A stretch of 64,000 nt of DNA from Climacium dendroides (Eukaryota; Streptophyta; Bryopsida; Hypnales; Climaciaceae): positions 1,984,001 to 2,048,000 of the forward strand of contig OX467084.1 of NCBI GenBank assembly GCA_950106755.1, in the 5' to 3' direction. Below, in pieces: positions 22,998 to 35,039 of this stretch. The translations under genes were made by a program, and so were the position numbers. Below the pieces are notes generated by a model. The model did not search any database and was not told the DNA's origin. It saw only the letters and a program-made list of their open reading frames with translations. Every line of letters begins with the position of its first letter. Position 1 is the stretch's first letter.

Positions 22998-23270
22998 AAC
23001 ATTCAGTAGTCTTCGCAGGGACTGCCTTTTCTTTTTTGAACCCTCGCTGAATGAAATTCATCCCTAACAGTTGACTTGCGACTGGCGTGGAGCTTCACTC
23101 CTTCTCCTCTAGCATTTCCTTCAATTCTGACAGATATTGACACTTGTCCTCATAGCTACTGATGGTGCGGAATATCTCGTACCATTTCATCCCTTTGGAT
23201 GGAATGATGCAGGATATTCCGCATCATTCTGTTCAGCCAAAGGTAGTAGTCAGTAAGACTACTGAATGTT
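22998..23270. mobile_element. 273-bp inverted-repeat element enclosing a coding-like fragment
   Basis: The ends 22998-23013 (AACATTCAGTAGTCTT) and 23255-23270 are exact reverse complements. The interior is clearly GC-richer than the flanks. It holds the open minus-strand fragment 23223-23095 and an internal hairpin (about 23162-23229) with near 31-bp arms whose mismatches are all transitions. No target duplication is evident. It looks like a small element that has captured a gene end (a Pack-MITE), or an inverted-duplication relic of a gene. Confidence 0.6.
23095..23223 (-). pseudogene. C-terminal protein fragment of unknown family
   Basis: An uninterrupted frame of 42 codons plus TGA reads CGISCIIPSKGMKWYEIFRT then ISSYEDKCQYLSELKEMLEE and KE. 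The amphipathic, charged end looks like a natural protein C terminus. A stop codon lies immediately upstream, so it is a fragment or an exon whose acceptor I cannot place. I do not recognise the family. Confidence 0.4.
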
Positions 23271-23747
23271 GTGATATGCAAACGTTGTCTAAAATTTTTT
23301 TTTAATGTTCAAATTACATATAAAAAATGAATAGTGCTTAATAATTTTGAATTGGGAAAATTTTGTAAGAGAGAAATGAACCTATACATTTGTGGTGTAG
23401 TGCCCATCAAAAACTTAGAAGAATTCTATAGCACTGCTAAGAAATCTTCATTGTATATTACAAGTGAAAAAAAGTATGAACAATATATTATTAAATAAAA
23501 GACAATGATGTTGCAAATGCAATATTGTAACATTTTTAGTTAGAAAAATTGATATTCACAATTACATGTTTCACTATGTTATTCACAAAATGTAAAGTTG
23601 TAAAATTATTGATAGTACGAGACCAAAAAAAAAGCCCCCCCTCCAAATTGAAAGATCCTTTTTGGATTAATTCTATTTATGTACATACTTGAAAACAAAA
23701 TTATTCATAGGAAAACATAATAAGTACAACAAATGAACCTTTATTAG

Positions 23748-24355
23748 TTCTACATAGAGGATTGATCTTAAACAATAAAAAATTTCTTCATAGCCATTTA
23801 TTTATAAATACATTTTTTTGCTTTACATACTTCGCTTATTAAGGGAAATAGTTTATAGAACTACAATGGTCTTAGTGAACACTTATTATGAAAATTTTCC
23901 TTACCAAGGAAAAAGCGGAGAAGAGGAAAAAAGAGGAAATTACATATCAATTAGTCATGGATATGGTTCTCATGGTGGCCTTAATGTATGTGGTAATGTG
24001 ATTCAATATTATATGACAAAATAATCACATTCAAAAGAGTATTCATAGAAGGCCCAATCTTGCAATCAAATGACCTTGGGTCTTTTGAATGTGATTTTTT
24101 TGACATATGATATTGAATCACATTACCACATACATTAGGGCCACTATAAGAACTGTATCCATGACTAAGTGATAATATAATTTTCTCTTTTTTCCTCTTT
24201 TCCTTTGTAAGGATGGTTTTTATTATAAGAGCACTAATACCATTGTACTTCTATAAATTGTTTTCTTTAATAATTGAGGTATATAAAGTAAAGAAATATA
24301 TTTATAATTAAATGGCTATGGTGAAATTTTTTTATTGTTTATGTAGATTACATGT
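23748..24355. repeat. Long foldback with arms of about 280 bp
   Basis: The left arm (about 23748-24040) is the reverse complement of the right arm (about 24080-24355), with roughly 80-85% identity and a loop of about 40 bp (near 24041-24079). Landmarks pair from the outer ACAATAAAAAATTTC / GAAATTTTTTTATTGT to the inner AATCACATTCAAAAGA / TCTTTTGAATGTGATT. The left arm contains an open frame (to 24024) whose 3' part, GNYISISHGYGSHGGLNV, looks protein-like but is not recognised. Read through, it would form one long hairpin RNA. Confidence 0.8.
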
Positions 24356-26420
24356 TAGGACTTGATTTTTCAATTTTTTTGTAGTGAATTTTGTTTCAAT
24401 TATTGCATTTTGACAGTTGTTTTGTTATATAAAGAGTTCAATTTGATCATTTTGTTTTGTTTTTATGTCCAAATTGGAGTTTTGATAATTGGCTAAGTCT
24501 ATATGCAAATGCCTAGTGGGATTTAGGTCGAGTGTTACCAAGTTGAGAATGTGTTGGCCTTATCGGGTTGGTAAGTATTTTTATCCAATTTGGAGTTTAC
24601 AGTTTAAGTTAAGGAGTCAATCTACTGCTTTTATTCAAGTTTGAAAGTCTTGACAAGGCTGCCAACTGGAATGGTTTGAAGTCCAATTTAGATTTTGGGA
24701 TAACAATGTGATTCTGATTAGGCAGTGGTTTAGGTGGTTAGTCATCTTCTCCAAGTTGGTAATCATCATTTTGGAAGTCCTACTTAGTTCGTGTTTCCGA
24801 TTTATTTTCCACCCATTTGGAGAGAGAACTTAGTGCGTGTCCCGAACCAAAGTTGGCTACATATTTTGGGTTTTTTATGTTATTGTGTGCGTGTGTGTGA
24901 CTTTGTGATGGGATGTTTGTGTAATGCTGTGATTTTTGAGTCCTAATTAGAGAGTTTAGTGTATAAAAAACAAGTAATTGTTTAATCCAAATTGAGGTGT
25001 CTATGATTGCATGGTAGTTGTAAGTTCTAAATCAGTGAGACGTGAACAGAAGTGTAGAAGAAGATGGTATGATTTAAGAGTTACAAGTTAGTAGAATGTT
25101 GTATGAGGTGAAGTGAGTGTTTAGGGTTTAAATGTTAACTAGATGTTAGGTAGTGAATGCCGAGTTGGAAAGTGTTTGTGGTGCAGATGTTTGTATCCGA
25201 ATTGGAAATCAACCTAGATGATGGAATCAGTTGTCCTATTTGGGAAGATATGTAGAAGAACAAAGAATTATGGAGTGATGATGAATGTGTATGAGTAATT
25301 TTAGATGTATGCGAACTTGATTACTATTCTTGCAGTGGTTGAGATGTCACAAACAAATGTTAGAATATTGAATATATTGTAAAATTTTTAACATTGATAT
25401 TTTCACCAAATTGGAATTAATGCAATGTGTCTTTGAATGAAATGGATATCAATGGGAGTATTTAGATGTGATGGTTTAATTGATTGAATTTGGTTGAAAT
25501 TTACAAAGTTATTTGTGTATTTGTTCAAAGTATCTACATATTGGAGTGAGATTGCAACCAAGTGAGTGCAAGTGTTGTTTACTTTAACAAAAAAGTTGTT
25601 TGAGTGAAATGTGACCAAAATTGGGAGTTATGTTTTTTTTTATCAAGCATTGTGTTCAAGTGGTGTGTATGTACTAGTTGTGATAAATTTTCAAGTAGGA
25701 GTTAAAGTTTGAATGTTGTCTATATTTAACTTCAAGTTATGTCTATGAGTTTGTATATGACATCTGTGCAAATGGAAAGAGTTTTCGAGTGGTTGTAAGG
25801 TAGTTAATTAATTTCAATTGAGAAGAAAGTACATGACAAGGTAAGTGGTGTTGAAAATAAAACAAGCTATTCCAAGTTGGTGGTAAAGATCTTGTTTTTC
25901 TTGATTAGGAGACAAGGATGTGGAAGATTGAAAACCAAGTTGGAAGTTTAAGAGGCCAATCAAGCTATTCCTATGGCAAACCAACTTGGAAAAAAATTAA
26001 AAGATTTAAAGATAAAAAGAATTAATTTGGAAGATTATTTGTTTCCTTGTGGCCTTTTAGAATGGAAGGCTCAAATTTAGCAATTAGATCGCAAACGAGG
26101 AAAACACAATTGTATGTGGTTAAGGAGCATATTCTCTCTTGTGCTTGATTGCAATGGCCTATTAGATACAAATTAGAGACATTCCTATTAAATAAACCTT
26201 CTTGAAATAAACTTATACTAAGCTTGGATAAATCCTAATTGGTTCCAAGTCCATCAACAATTTAAGATCAATCCTCCTTCTAAAACTAATAAAGTTTCAT
26301 CTATTGTATTTATTATATTCTCTTGTGAATAATTTTGTTTCCAAGTCTATACATAAATAATATGAATCTAAAGAATCTTCTAATTTTTTAATTTTTTTTC
26401 TCATCTAGTTTTGGTCTTGT
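24356..26420. other. Gene-free stretch rich in CCAA/TTGG words
   Basis: No gene. From about 24470 to 26020 the sequence repeatedly contains CCAAGTTGG, CCAATTTGGAG, CCAAATTGG and CAACTTGG type words at irregular spacing of tens of bases. This is either a very old decayed tandem array or a compositional quirk. No LTR-like direct repeats were seen at its edges. Confidence 0.35.
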
Positions 26421-29400
26421 GCTATCAACAACTTTACATTTTTTGATAACATGGTAAAACATATGATTGTGAATATCAATTTTTCTTTGATTGACAAGAA
26501 TCCAAATGCATCCAAATTGACGTTGACAAACATCTTGACATAAAAAGAGACCTAATCATAACAAGTGAATCCCTCCAAAGATCTCTATTACAAAATAAAT
26601 TCTTTATTAATTTGATAAAAACTTTGAATGTCAAAGTTAAAAGCACAATTTCATATAGCTCATTTCTTCTATTTTGTTAGGAATTTGATGCTTCCAAACT
26701 AAATATGTGGAGCATCAATGAAAATTTTGATAAACATACTAGACTATAGTTGATGCATGGTTTGTTTTACCCTATAAAGAAAAAAAATCTAGCAATTAGT
26801 ACTTTATCAATCTCAATCTCAACAAGTACAAAGCACGTGGAGCTAAATAAAAAACTTATAAAAATCCTAAAATGAAAAATCCATTCCTATTCATTGTAAA
26901 TAGCAAGTACCGCATTGTGATGAATATATGTACACAAGTTAAATGCAAGTGAACATTTGAAAATAAATCATAAATCCCTTATTCTTTAAATTATGTGAAG
27001 TTCTCCACACCAAAATTCAAATAATGTATTCTTCCTCTAAAGATCACAACCAAGTTTCACATTAAATTCATATAATCAAAATACATACAGTTATGAGCGG
27101 TTGCGACAAGTTTCACCTGGCACACAAAGTTTCATATCATGACACGATGCCAACTTTTTCCATCAATATATTCATCAACATTTGTTGCGACCATGTTTGT
27201 CAAGTTTTATTTTTTTGGACAGCTTGACTGTAGGCTTAATTATGGACTTGGACAGATAGATCGGCAACTTGAACGGATAGGCCGGCAACTTGAACGAAGA
27301 GGCTATCTAGCTCAATGGCTTTAAAATTCACTTATTTATTTTTTCATGATTTTGATAGAAGTTGGGGTTAAATCTTGACAAATTGACAAACATCTTGACA
27401 TGACATGAAGTTGAAAATTCTATTAGTGGGTTAGCCATGTTTGTGGTTTTTAGTCTGTTGATGTTCCTAAGAATATTCTATTCCCATTTTCATATATTTT
27501 TTTGTCTCCAAGATTCATAGTGCAATCTTATTGCTAGCATTAATTGATCACATTTTGAATTTTGAATTCTATTCATCAATCTGTAGCTTAGCTAGCTTTT
27601 GTGCTTAACAAGATTCATATATATCTCTAAATTTGACCCTCATTTTAGTTCTTTTTGGCATTCCATGCTTCACATTTGTATTCCTTGTTTAAATAATGGC
27701 AATCAAGAATATGACAAATCAATTATAGTTTACAAGTTCTAGGTAGTATGTGCTATTTTCAAGTGAATTCACTCATAGTCATAATTAGAGGATAAGTAAA
27801 GTTTGATTTTTTGGTCAAAAATAGGCAATGCGGGGTTGGGCATATTTGAAGCCCAAGCACAATATACAAATTAAAGAGATAAGAGTTCAAATTTTAATTG
27901 GATGCTTTTCTAAAATCCATCTACAAGCTTACTAATTTAATCTCAGAAAATGACAAATGCAAGTTCTATGACTCCTTAGATCAATGGTGGTACAAATTAA
28001 TCAGGATTTATAATGAAGCAACCACAATGGATAGTACAAATAGAGATTCACCAAATGATTGTGTTGCAACCTTTTTCATTTGTACTTTAGCAATCTTTGT
28101 TCAATCTAAATCAAATTTCTCACTATATATAATGTACAAGTTTTAGAGATATAGATAACTTGTAACAAAATCCTAAATATTTTGAAGGGATTTTATCAAT
28201 CTTCTTCAATAATATTTTCCATTTTCTTTTCCAAATGCCAAAACACTTTCAACAACTATTCTAATATTAGACTAAATAAAATTTCAATGAATTTTACCTC
28301 TTGATAAGTCTATCTTTTCTTCTTTGAAAGATAAATAAAACCATTGGTACTTTGAATTTGCAATGTCTCCCATGAATTATATACTAAAAAGTCTTCCAAT
28401 ATGATCTTCTTTCCAATTTCTTAATTTTTAAAATAATATCTAATTATGTACACTTCATGTCTAACCAAGTTATAATTTCAAAAGTTGTAGTGAAAATCCT
28501 CTATACCTTACAATAATATCAAATGGAATCCCTTCATGTAATAATATAAAATAGGATCTATGCTCAAAGTAATAATCCGAATGAGGATACCATCTATTGT
28601 CCTATGAATATATAGAATTTTATGAAAACTTTCAAATTTTGCATAAATCTGCTTCATCCTATATAATATGGGTCTTTGGAAGGCCAAGGGTTTCAAAATC
28701 CTTTTAATTCCTTCACAAGTCTTTCAAACAATGATCAAAGTGCTTGACATTAACATTCCATTATTTATTACAATGTTTTGCAAATAGGTTTGAAATAGTA
28801 CATGGCCTTTGTTGTAGAAGTCCTTTTTGCATAGTATTTTAATACTCTTAAATCCTCTAAATAATCCTAAACCTATTTTCAAATTCCTTTTTTCTAAATC
28901 CCTATTCTATAATTTCCCACAATAGACTAAAAACTACCACATCTAGTTTTGATCTTATATAAAAGATGGAAAATTACACCAAATGCCTTAAAACTTCACT
29001 GCAACAAATAACTTTTTCAAATATCTTTTGGTTGTCAAAATGTGATAAACTACTCACATACTTACATACAATTTTCATCTTAATCTAAGATACTATCCAA
29101 CTTTAGTGGACATTTCCTTACCATTGAATTTCTAACCCTTCACAAAATAACCTAGAAATTGCCATACATAGTTTTATATAGTATAAACAATGAAAAATCA
29201 CTCCAAATGCCTCAAAACTTTATCACAATTTAGATAACTTTTTCAAATATCCTTGTATATAGTTTCATCTCATTCTAAAATATTATACAACTTTGGTGGA
29301 CAATTCCCTACTACTAATTTTTATCTAAATCATGACCTCCATATCCAAGTTGTATTTTATGCATAAAGCATAGATCCCAAGTCCATTGTAGACCAATTTT

Positions 29401-30068
29401 TTAAGAAAGATAGTAGATAAATTAAGAAAATTATACTTTAAACTTCATTATTATAGCACAAAAATTCAATAAGATTGAAGCTCCTCAATATGCCTATGGT
29501 TGCTTTAGATTCCAAACACCTTAACTTTGAAGCCTCTTTGACTCTGTAATAAATTTAAATTGATCTTGAAATCGCATCATAGCAAAACTATTTAAAAATT
29601 CAAGTCCAAATTCTTTTTGCAATCCAACACCTTTTCAAAATACAACACAAAAATCTTCACATCAATGCTTCCTTCAAAAATAAATCACCAAAAAAATACA
29701 CAACTTTGCATCAAGTGCATCTGTGAGTGCTTATTTATCCACCCATGGTAAACAAACTAACACAACTAGGTTCTTAATTCATTTTATGTTTTCCTACTAT
29801 TGGGTGCCTAATGTCAGTCTATTGTGCCTTCTAAGCAATGAATCTTTTAATAATGCCTAAGTATACTTCAAATATGCAAAAACTCAATTAAAACATAATT
29901 TAAAATGCAATTATCAAGTAATTATCTAGTCTAATCAAGTTGTTGTGGTTGCTTTGAGAAAGTTAAGTTAAACAAAAATAAAATATACTAACTTATAGGA
30001 CATTATTCTTTCTTTCCAAAACTATAAAGATCACCCCCAATCAGACCTTCTTAACAAAAGTTATGGCT
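26421..30068. other. Gene-free AT-rich stretch
   Basis: It is very AT-rich on both strands. Two places stand out. At 27210-27325 a frame contains the degenerate repeat DRQLERIGRQLERRG, from a short tandem duplication GGCAACTTGAACG. At 27898-28146 an open frame of 82 codons (with KLTNLISENDKCKFYDSLDQ and WWYKLIRIYNE) has a coding-like look but no family I recognise. The segments at 28930-29060 and 29110-29260 share lines such as CTTTTTCAAATATC and are probably a diverged duplication. Confidence 0.3.
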
Positions 30069-30109
30069 GGATGAAGTTTAACCGCTAATCGGTTCATCAA
30101 ACTTCATCC
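30069..30109. repeat. 41-bp hairpin, left member of a pair
   Basis: GGATGAAGTTT... pairs with ...AAACTTCATCC, with an inner ACCG-CTAAT-CGGT stem-loop. The same 41-bp hairpin recurs at 30516 with three or four changes that mostly keep the pairing. Confidence 0.7.
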
Positions 30110-30515
30110 ATCGATTCTCTTTTGTTCCTCAATTCAAAACAAGGTGAAATTTAAAAGTTGTGCTTATGGTATTGACTTGTATCTAAACCTTAAGTTTTTT
30201 CTTGATTTGGACTCTTTCCTTATTTTGTTTTAATACTTCATCCTCTTGTAGCTCCTTGATTTTTAAGTCTATTTGAAAGTATAAGACACTTTTGGATTGC
30301 TCTTAACTTGTTTTAAGAGTTTATGATTTCAACTTGTTATCCTAATCTACTTCTTACGTTCTTGCTTAAGACTACTTGATTCAAATGGTTCAGTTTAACT
30401 TCTATTAGTTTACTATTCTTAAAAGTTTTATATTTTTTTCTTGTAGACACTAATTCTAACTTTCTAGATTGATAAGGAACTTGTTGATTGGACTTTCCTA
30501 CTATAAATTATTTAT

Positions 30516-30556
30516 AGATGAAGTTTGACCGCTAATCGGTTTATCAAACTTCATCT
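30516..30556. repeat. 41-bp hairpin, right member of a pair
   Basis: AGATGAAGTTTGA... pairs with ...TCAAACTTCATCT around ACCGCTAATCGGT. The outermost base pair differs from the left copy (A-T instead of G-C) on both arms, that is, a compensatory change. The 406 bp between the two copies shows no gene. Either the hairpins are the palindromic ends of one 488-bp element or two independent insertions. Confidence 0.7.
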
Positions 30557-31589
30557 GCTATTTAATCCTAATCTACAATTCAAAATCAACTCCGGCCTTC
30601 ACTTTTGACTTTTAGATTTTTAACACTACCTAGGTTTTTTGTTCTTGTTCCTCTTGAATGATTTTGACTAACTTTCATCCAATAAGACTCATGAATTTCA
30701 TCCACTTATATCTTTATCAATTTAACTTCAATTTCTAAGTATTATATGTTTTTGGAAACCTCTAACCAATAGCTACAAGATTTTTTTATTTTATCTTAAA
30801 ACCAAACTTAATTCTATCACTTTGAATCACACTTGTAGTTCGGATATGCTTCTTAGAAGGCCATTCTTGACAATTAAAAAGGGGAGGATAAATTTAGTAA
30901 TTTACCTCAAAATTGTAGTCATTGTTGAAGTAGTTGTACACTCCCTTGAATTCTCCATTGTTTGCCATCCTTCTCAATCTTTTGGTAATTTTGCCCATGG
31001 CTTGAGATGAAGTGAGAATTACAAGTTCAAAGTTCTAATACTACTTCAGGTTTTCCTTTCCTCTTTTATTTTTCCCTTAAACACTATTTGAACTCCAATG
31101 TTTTATTCTAGGGGTTGACTTGGAATTTTCGTTGTTGCAATAATTGGCTCAAGTTTCTAAATAATAATTGACTATTGATATCCTACAAATCAATTATTAT
31201 TCTATCTAAGTTTTAATGGTTCTAAATGGATTTCATGGATTTCAAGGATTTCCTCTAATCCCTTCAATTTTCTAAATTGTGCTTCAACTACCACATAGAG
31301 TCTTCATCTCTCTCACTTGTCCTTTGGGTATAGATCTCTATCTAATTGAGTTTTTGAACTCCTTTTAGGTTCTTTCTTCTACTCTATTGTCCTATCAATT
31401 TTTGTTTCTTTCCTACTTTTCTACAATTCGATTTTATAATCATTGAAAGATTTTCCTTCTTTTTTTTCTACTTCCTACCCTACTCTAATTTCTAGTTTCA
31501 AAAGATTTAGTTTCTATGCCTACTTGAGTGAAGAAGGGAGAGGATTTGCCTTTTATGTTTTGATGTTCTTTGTTGTTTTATTATGGCAA
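30557..31589. other. Gene-free AT-rich stretch
   Basis: Pyrimidine-rich AT sequence without a supported gene or repeat. The open frame at 30822-31010 looks random. Confidence 0.3.
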
Positions 31590-31780
31590 AGGCTAGCATA
31601 GGCAGCCAAGCAACCTGATACTAATTCACGGTAGCCAAAGCGATGCTAACTCATGGCAACTAGAGCCCGATACCAACTCACGCAGACAGGGCCTGATATC
31701 AACTCATGCAACTAGGCCCGATACCAACTCATAATTCATAGGCAGCTCATGCAACCCCTGTCCCAACTGTTGGGACACGT
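31590..31780. repeat. Degenerate tandem repeat with palindrome
   Basis: GC-richer than its surroundings. Four or five imperfect copies of GCAACTAG.GCCCGATACCAA followed by CTCA, period about 31-33 bp, run from about 31610 to 31725. At 31760-31776 the perfect palindrome GTCCCAACTGTTGGGAC is followed by ACACGTGG (a G-box-like core). The complementary strand of the unit contains TTGGTATC, which resembles part of the tRNA-iMet primer-binding words of LTR elements, but no LTRs were seen. Confidence 0.5.
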
Positions 31781-32439
31781 GGCTAGTTTCGGTTGGTTGA
31801 GACCCTTTTTTTGCTCCATTAGGCCACATATCTCCTTTTGAGTAGGTTTGATCCCTCTTCGGCTGATGTAGCCATGTAGACGTGGTGGCTTCTGATTAGT
31901 CCAACCTGGTAAAAGAGAGGAAAAACAATATATTGAGGGTGTTTTGTAGGTGTGTTTCTACTGAAAGTTTGGTACTATTTCTTAGCTACTATTTGGAAAT
32001 GGAACACTAATTTTTGGATGGCTAAATTGACACTTGGGACACTAATTTTGGAGGCTAAACTTTGAGAAATTTCTAAATATTTTGGAAACTAAACTTTGAG
32101 AAATAATTGCAAAAAAGTCAAAGCTTTACCGTATTGAGGATTTTGGGCAAATATTTGGTACTTTTCTATAATCACTAAGTCAAAGCTCTGCTGTGATTTA
32201 GACATACACCTAATTCTAAAAACTAAGAGCCAAAGCTTTGTCATGTTTTTAAACACAGGAGGAATTCTAAACAAATTTAGCAAGAGCTCCATTGCCAAGG
32301 GAAAGATGGAGGTCAAATGAAAACACAAGGAGGCTAAAGACAACAAATGATTGTTAGTTTTACAAAACACAACCACAAATTAGTGCACAACTTGGTGGTA
32401 TAACCGTCCAAACTAGTTATGTACTTATTAAATAAGATA

Positions 32440-32960
32440 GAAAAACTTATGAGTTTTTAGAGAATATAATTTTTTTATTTCAATTGGTGCCTAGGAACAA
32501 AAGTTATGCCACAATAACCTCAAAATGGGGGAGACCAGGCAACAAAAAAAAATTCACAAAAAATTGAAATAAAAATTTTAATATTTTTTTCTTGTAGATT
32601 ATAAATTTTGTAAATGGAAAGCTTTTATTCATTCCATTTGGATTAAAGATGTGAAAGTTATAGGCTTCTTGTTTTGCATGCAACCATAGCAACTTCTTAA
32701 AAGAAGTTTTTTTCTTTCATTTTGAATGCTAATATCTTTCAATCTATACAATCAAAAATCACAAAATTTTTATCACATGATTTAAGACAAGTGTAGATCA
32801 AGGTCCTATGGTTAGATTCTAAAAAATATTTTTTTAAATTTATTTTGTACATGGATGTAGCAAAAGTAGTAGTTTTGAGTGGTTTTGGCATAAAAATGGC
32901 ATTGGAACTTTAAGGGTTAACAATAGTCCCATTTGACTTTTCTCCCTAAAAGGATCCTCC
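32440..32960 (+). repeat. Dispersed repeat family, copy 1
   Basis: Shared landmarks in order: GAATATAATTTT..TTTCAATTGGTGCC, GGAAAGCTTTTATTCATTCC, GATGTGAAAGTTATAGGC, GAATGCTAATATCTTTCAAT, then AAAATGGCATTGGAACTTTA. No coding frame. Other copies are at about 35040-36030, 36310-37060 (inverted) and 50570-51380. Confidence 0.65.
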
Positions 32961-34644
32961 CATAGAAGAAAAACTATAGTCTTGTTACTTGGTAGCTTTT
33001 CCCTTCTTCAAGAAACAAGCTCCAAAGTTGCAACCATCAAAATGTACTTAGGTGAACTTAAATTGGATTTCATATACTTGTATGATTTTTAAAAATTCAA
33101 TATATACTAGATTGATTTAAAAAATTTACCATACAAATTAAATAATTAGATGTAATTTTTTCAACAAGTTTTATTAAATTTGAGCATTGAATACAAAAGT
33201 TATAACTTCTTAAAATTCACAACATCTCCAAAAAGTACAAAATATATCCATGGGGACCTTTAGGATTTATAGTTTCTATTGTAGCTAGCCCAAAGCCCAA
33301 AACTCTTCTCTTACTAAAGTTGCCAATGGACTTCAATTTGTGTAGATGTTCAGAAGACTTTCACTTATTAGTATTTATACTACAAATAGTCAAGACTTCT
33401 TATAGCATTATTTTATTGTCTTTTTGTCTTATGTTACTCTATAAGAAACTTGCCTTTTTTGACATTAGAAGCAAATAAGAATGTTTTTCATGCTAGGAAC
33501 ATAAAAATGAGATTGTTGCCATAGATGGTAGAATTCAATTGGATGTTCCAGAAAAACGTCTAGATGTCACTAGCAAAACAAGTTGTCTTGTATGATGGTG
33601 ATGTTCTCAGAGACATCGAAAAAAACATAGTCACATTCTGTATAACTTCCAAGAAAATATAGAAATACGGAACTGTAGCATGGACAAGGGGTTTCAATTT
33701 GACTACAAGTTGGTGAAAGTCATTGTGAATTGAGGGTAAACCTTGGCCACATGTAAAAAACGTAGGAGAAGGGTAGCTAAGTGCATGGTATGCCTTGTAA
33801 GAAAAAAAGAATGGATGGATGTACACAATGGATGAAAAGGAAAGTTCTTTATACAAGTGGAATAGTAGGAAGTGAAACAAAGCATATGGAATATGTAAAG
33901 CAAAAATTGTATTCAAAATAGAATGTTTGAAAAAAATGTCCACATAATTGAAACAACATCCACATGTTTGAAATGACGTCTAGATGTCTAATGGTGAAGT
34001 TCCCATCTTCAAATTATTCCATATCCTTTGACTAACCATGGATGGATAATGGATTTGAATATAAAAACGAACAATCTACCCGTCATTCTCACTAAATATC
34101 AATAAAGAAATTACTTCACCTTGCCATCAAAAATTTTCTTAATGGTACATGGTAAATTCTTATCGAACTTGACAATATTTTTGCTCATTTTTTTGTTTTA
34201 TTTTAAATAATTATTTTATGCCAACTTTAATCTATTGAAATGCATTAGATGTTTTTTAGTTGCAATGGAGGGTTGCTTCAAGCCTATTCCCCGTGATGGA
34301 AACCAACCACTATTGGCCAAGATTAAAATAATTTAAAATAATCATTAATTTATTAAAATAATTTTTTTTATTTTTATTTTTTTTTCAAAAAAATATTTTA
34401 AAATTTTATTTATTATTATTATTTGATGTGGTAGCTACTCGGCCACATCAAACTGTTGCTACAGTAGAGTTCTCACAATCCATGAACTCGTAGGAACTTA
34501 TAACCCTATAGACCACCTAAATTTCATCTAATGGTATGCACCAATTGATGTCTTAAAAAACATCTAGACATCTAAATTGACGTTGCTAAAAAACAATATT
34601 AAAATTTTCGATCAGATGGTCACATGAAGTGCTACATCATTGCT

Positions 34645-34815
34645 GAGTTAAGTAAAAAAATCCCATGTAGCACTATTTACATGGGCACTTTTTTGATCAT
34701 ATATGTACAAAATTGGTAAAAAAAATCCCATGTAGCACTATTTATCCACTCTTTTGGCATGTGTAATCTCATGTAGCACTTTTTTTATCATACATGTACA
34801 AAATTCACACTAAAT
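34645..34815. repeat. Short tandem repeat
   Basis: AAAAATCCCATGTAGCACTA occurs near 34656 and 34722 and, diverged (TCTCATGTAGCACTTTTTTT), near 34768. TTGATCATATATGTACAAAA and its variant lie between. The period is about 65 bp with a degenerate third copy. Confidence 0.6.
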
Positions 34816-35039
34816 ATTAGGCATGTTTTCTCAAATTTTCATGTGTTTTTACCATGTCAATCTTGAAGGATTTTGTTGGACATAAGGACATGCATGACTT
34901 AAGAAAAAAATATATCTCCACGTTAACCCCTAAAGGACTAGTACGCCTTTTTGGCAACATAGAAATTTTGGGCAGGTACATGTGACTAGAGATTTTTATA
35001 TTTTAGGTTGAAATTTTAATAGAAGGTGAGGACAAGGAA

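Noticed and set aside
23162..23229. Canonical MIRNA hairpin
   Set aside because: The stem overlaps a coding-looking frame and matches no plant miRNA family I know; kept only as part of the inverted-repeat element.
31590..31780. LTR retrotransposon primer-binding site suggested by TTGGTATC words
   Set aside because: The word belongs to a tandem repeat and no flanking LTR-like direct repeats or gag/pol remnants were seen.
33560..33943. 127-codon minus-strand ORF
   Set aside because: Rich in Phe, His, Leu and Tyr, as expected from AT-rich antisense sequence; no motif, no splice sites.
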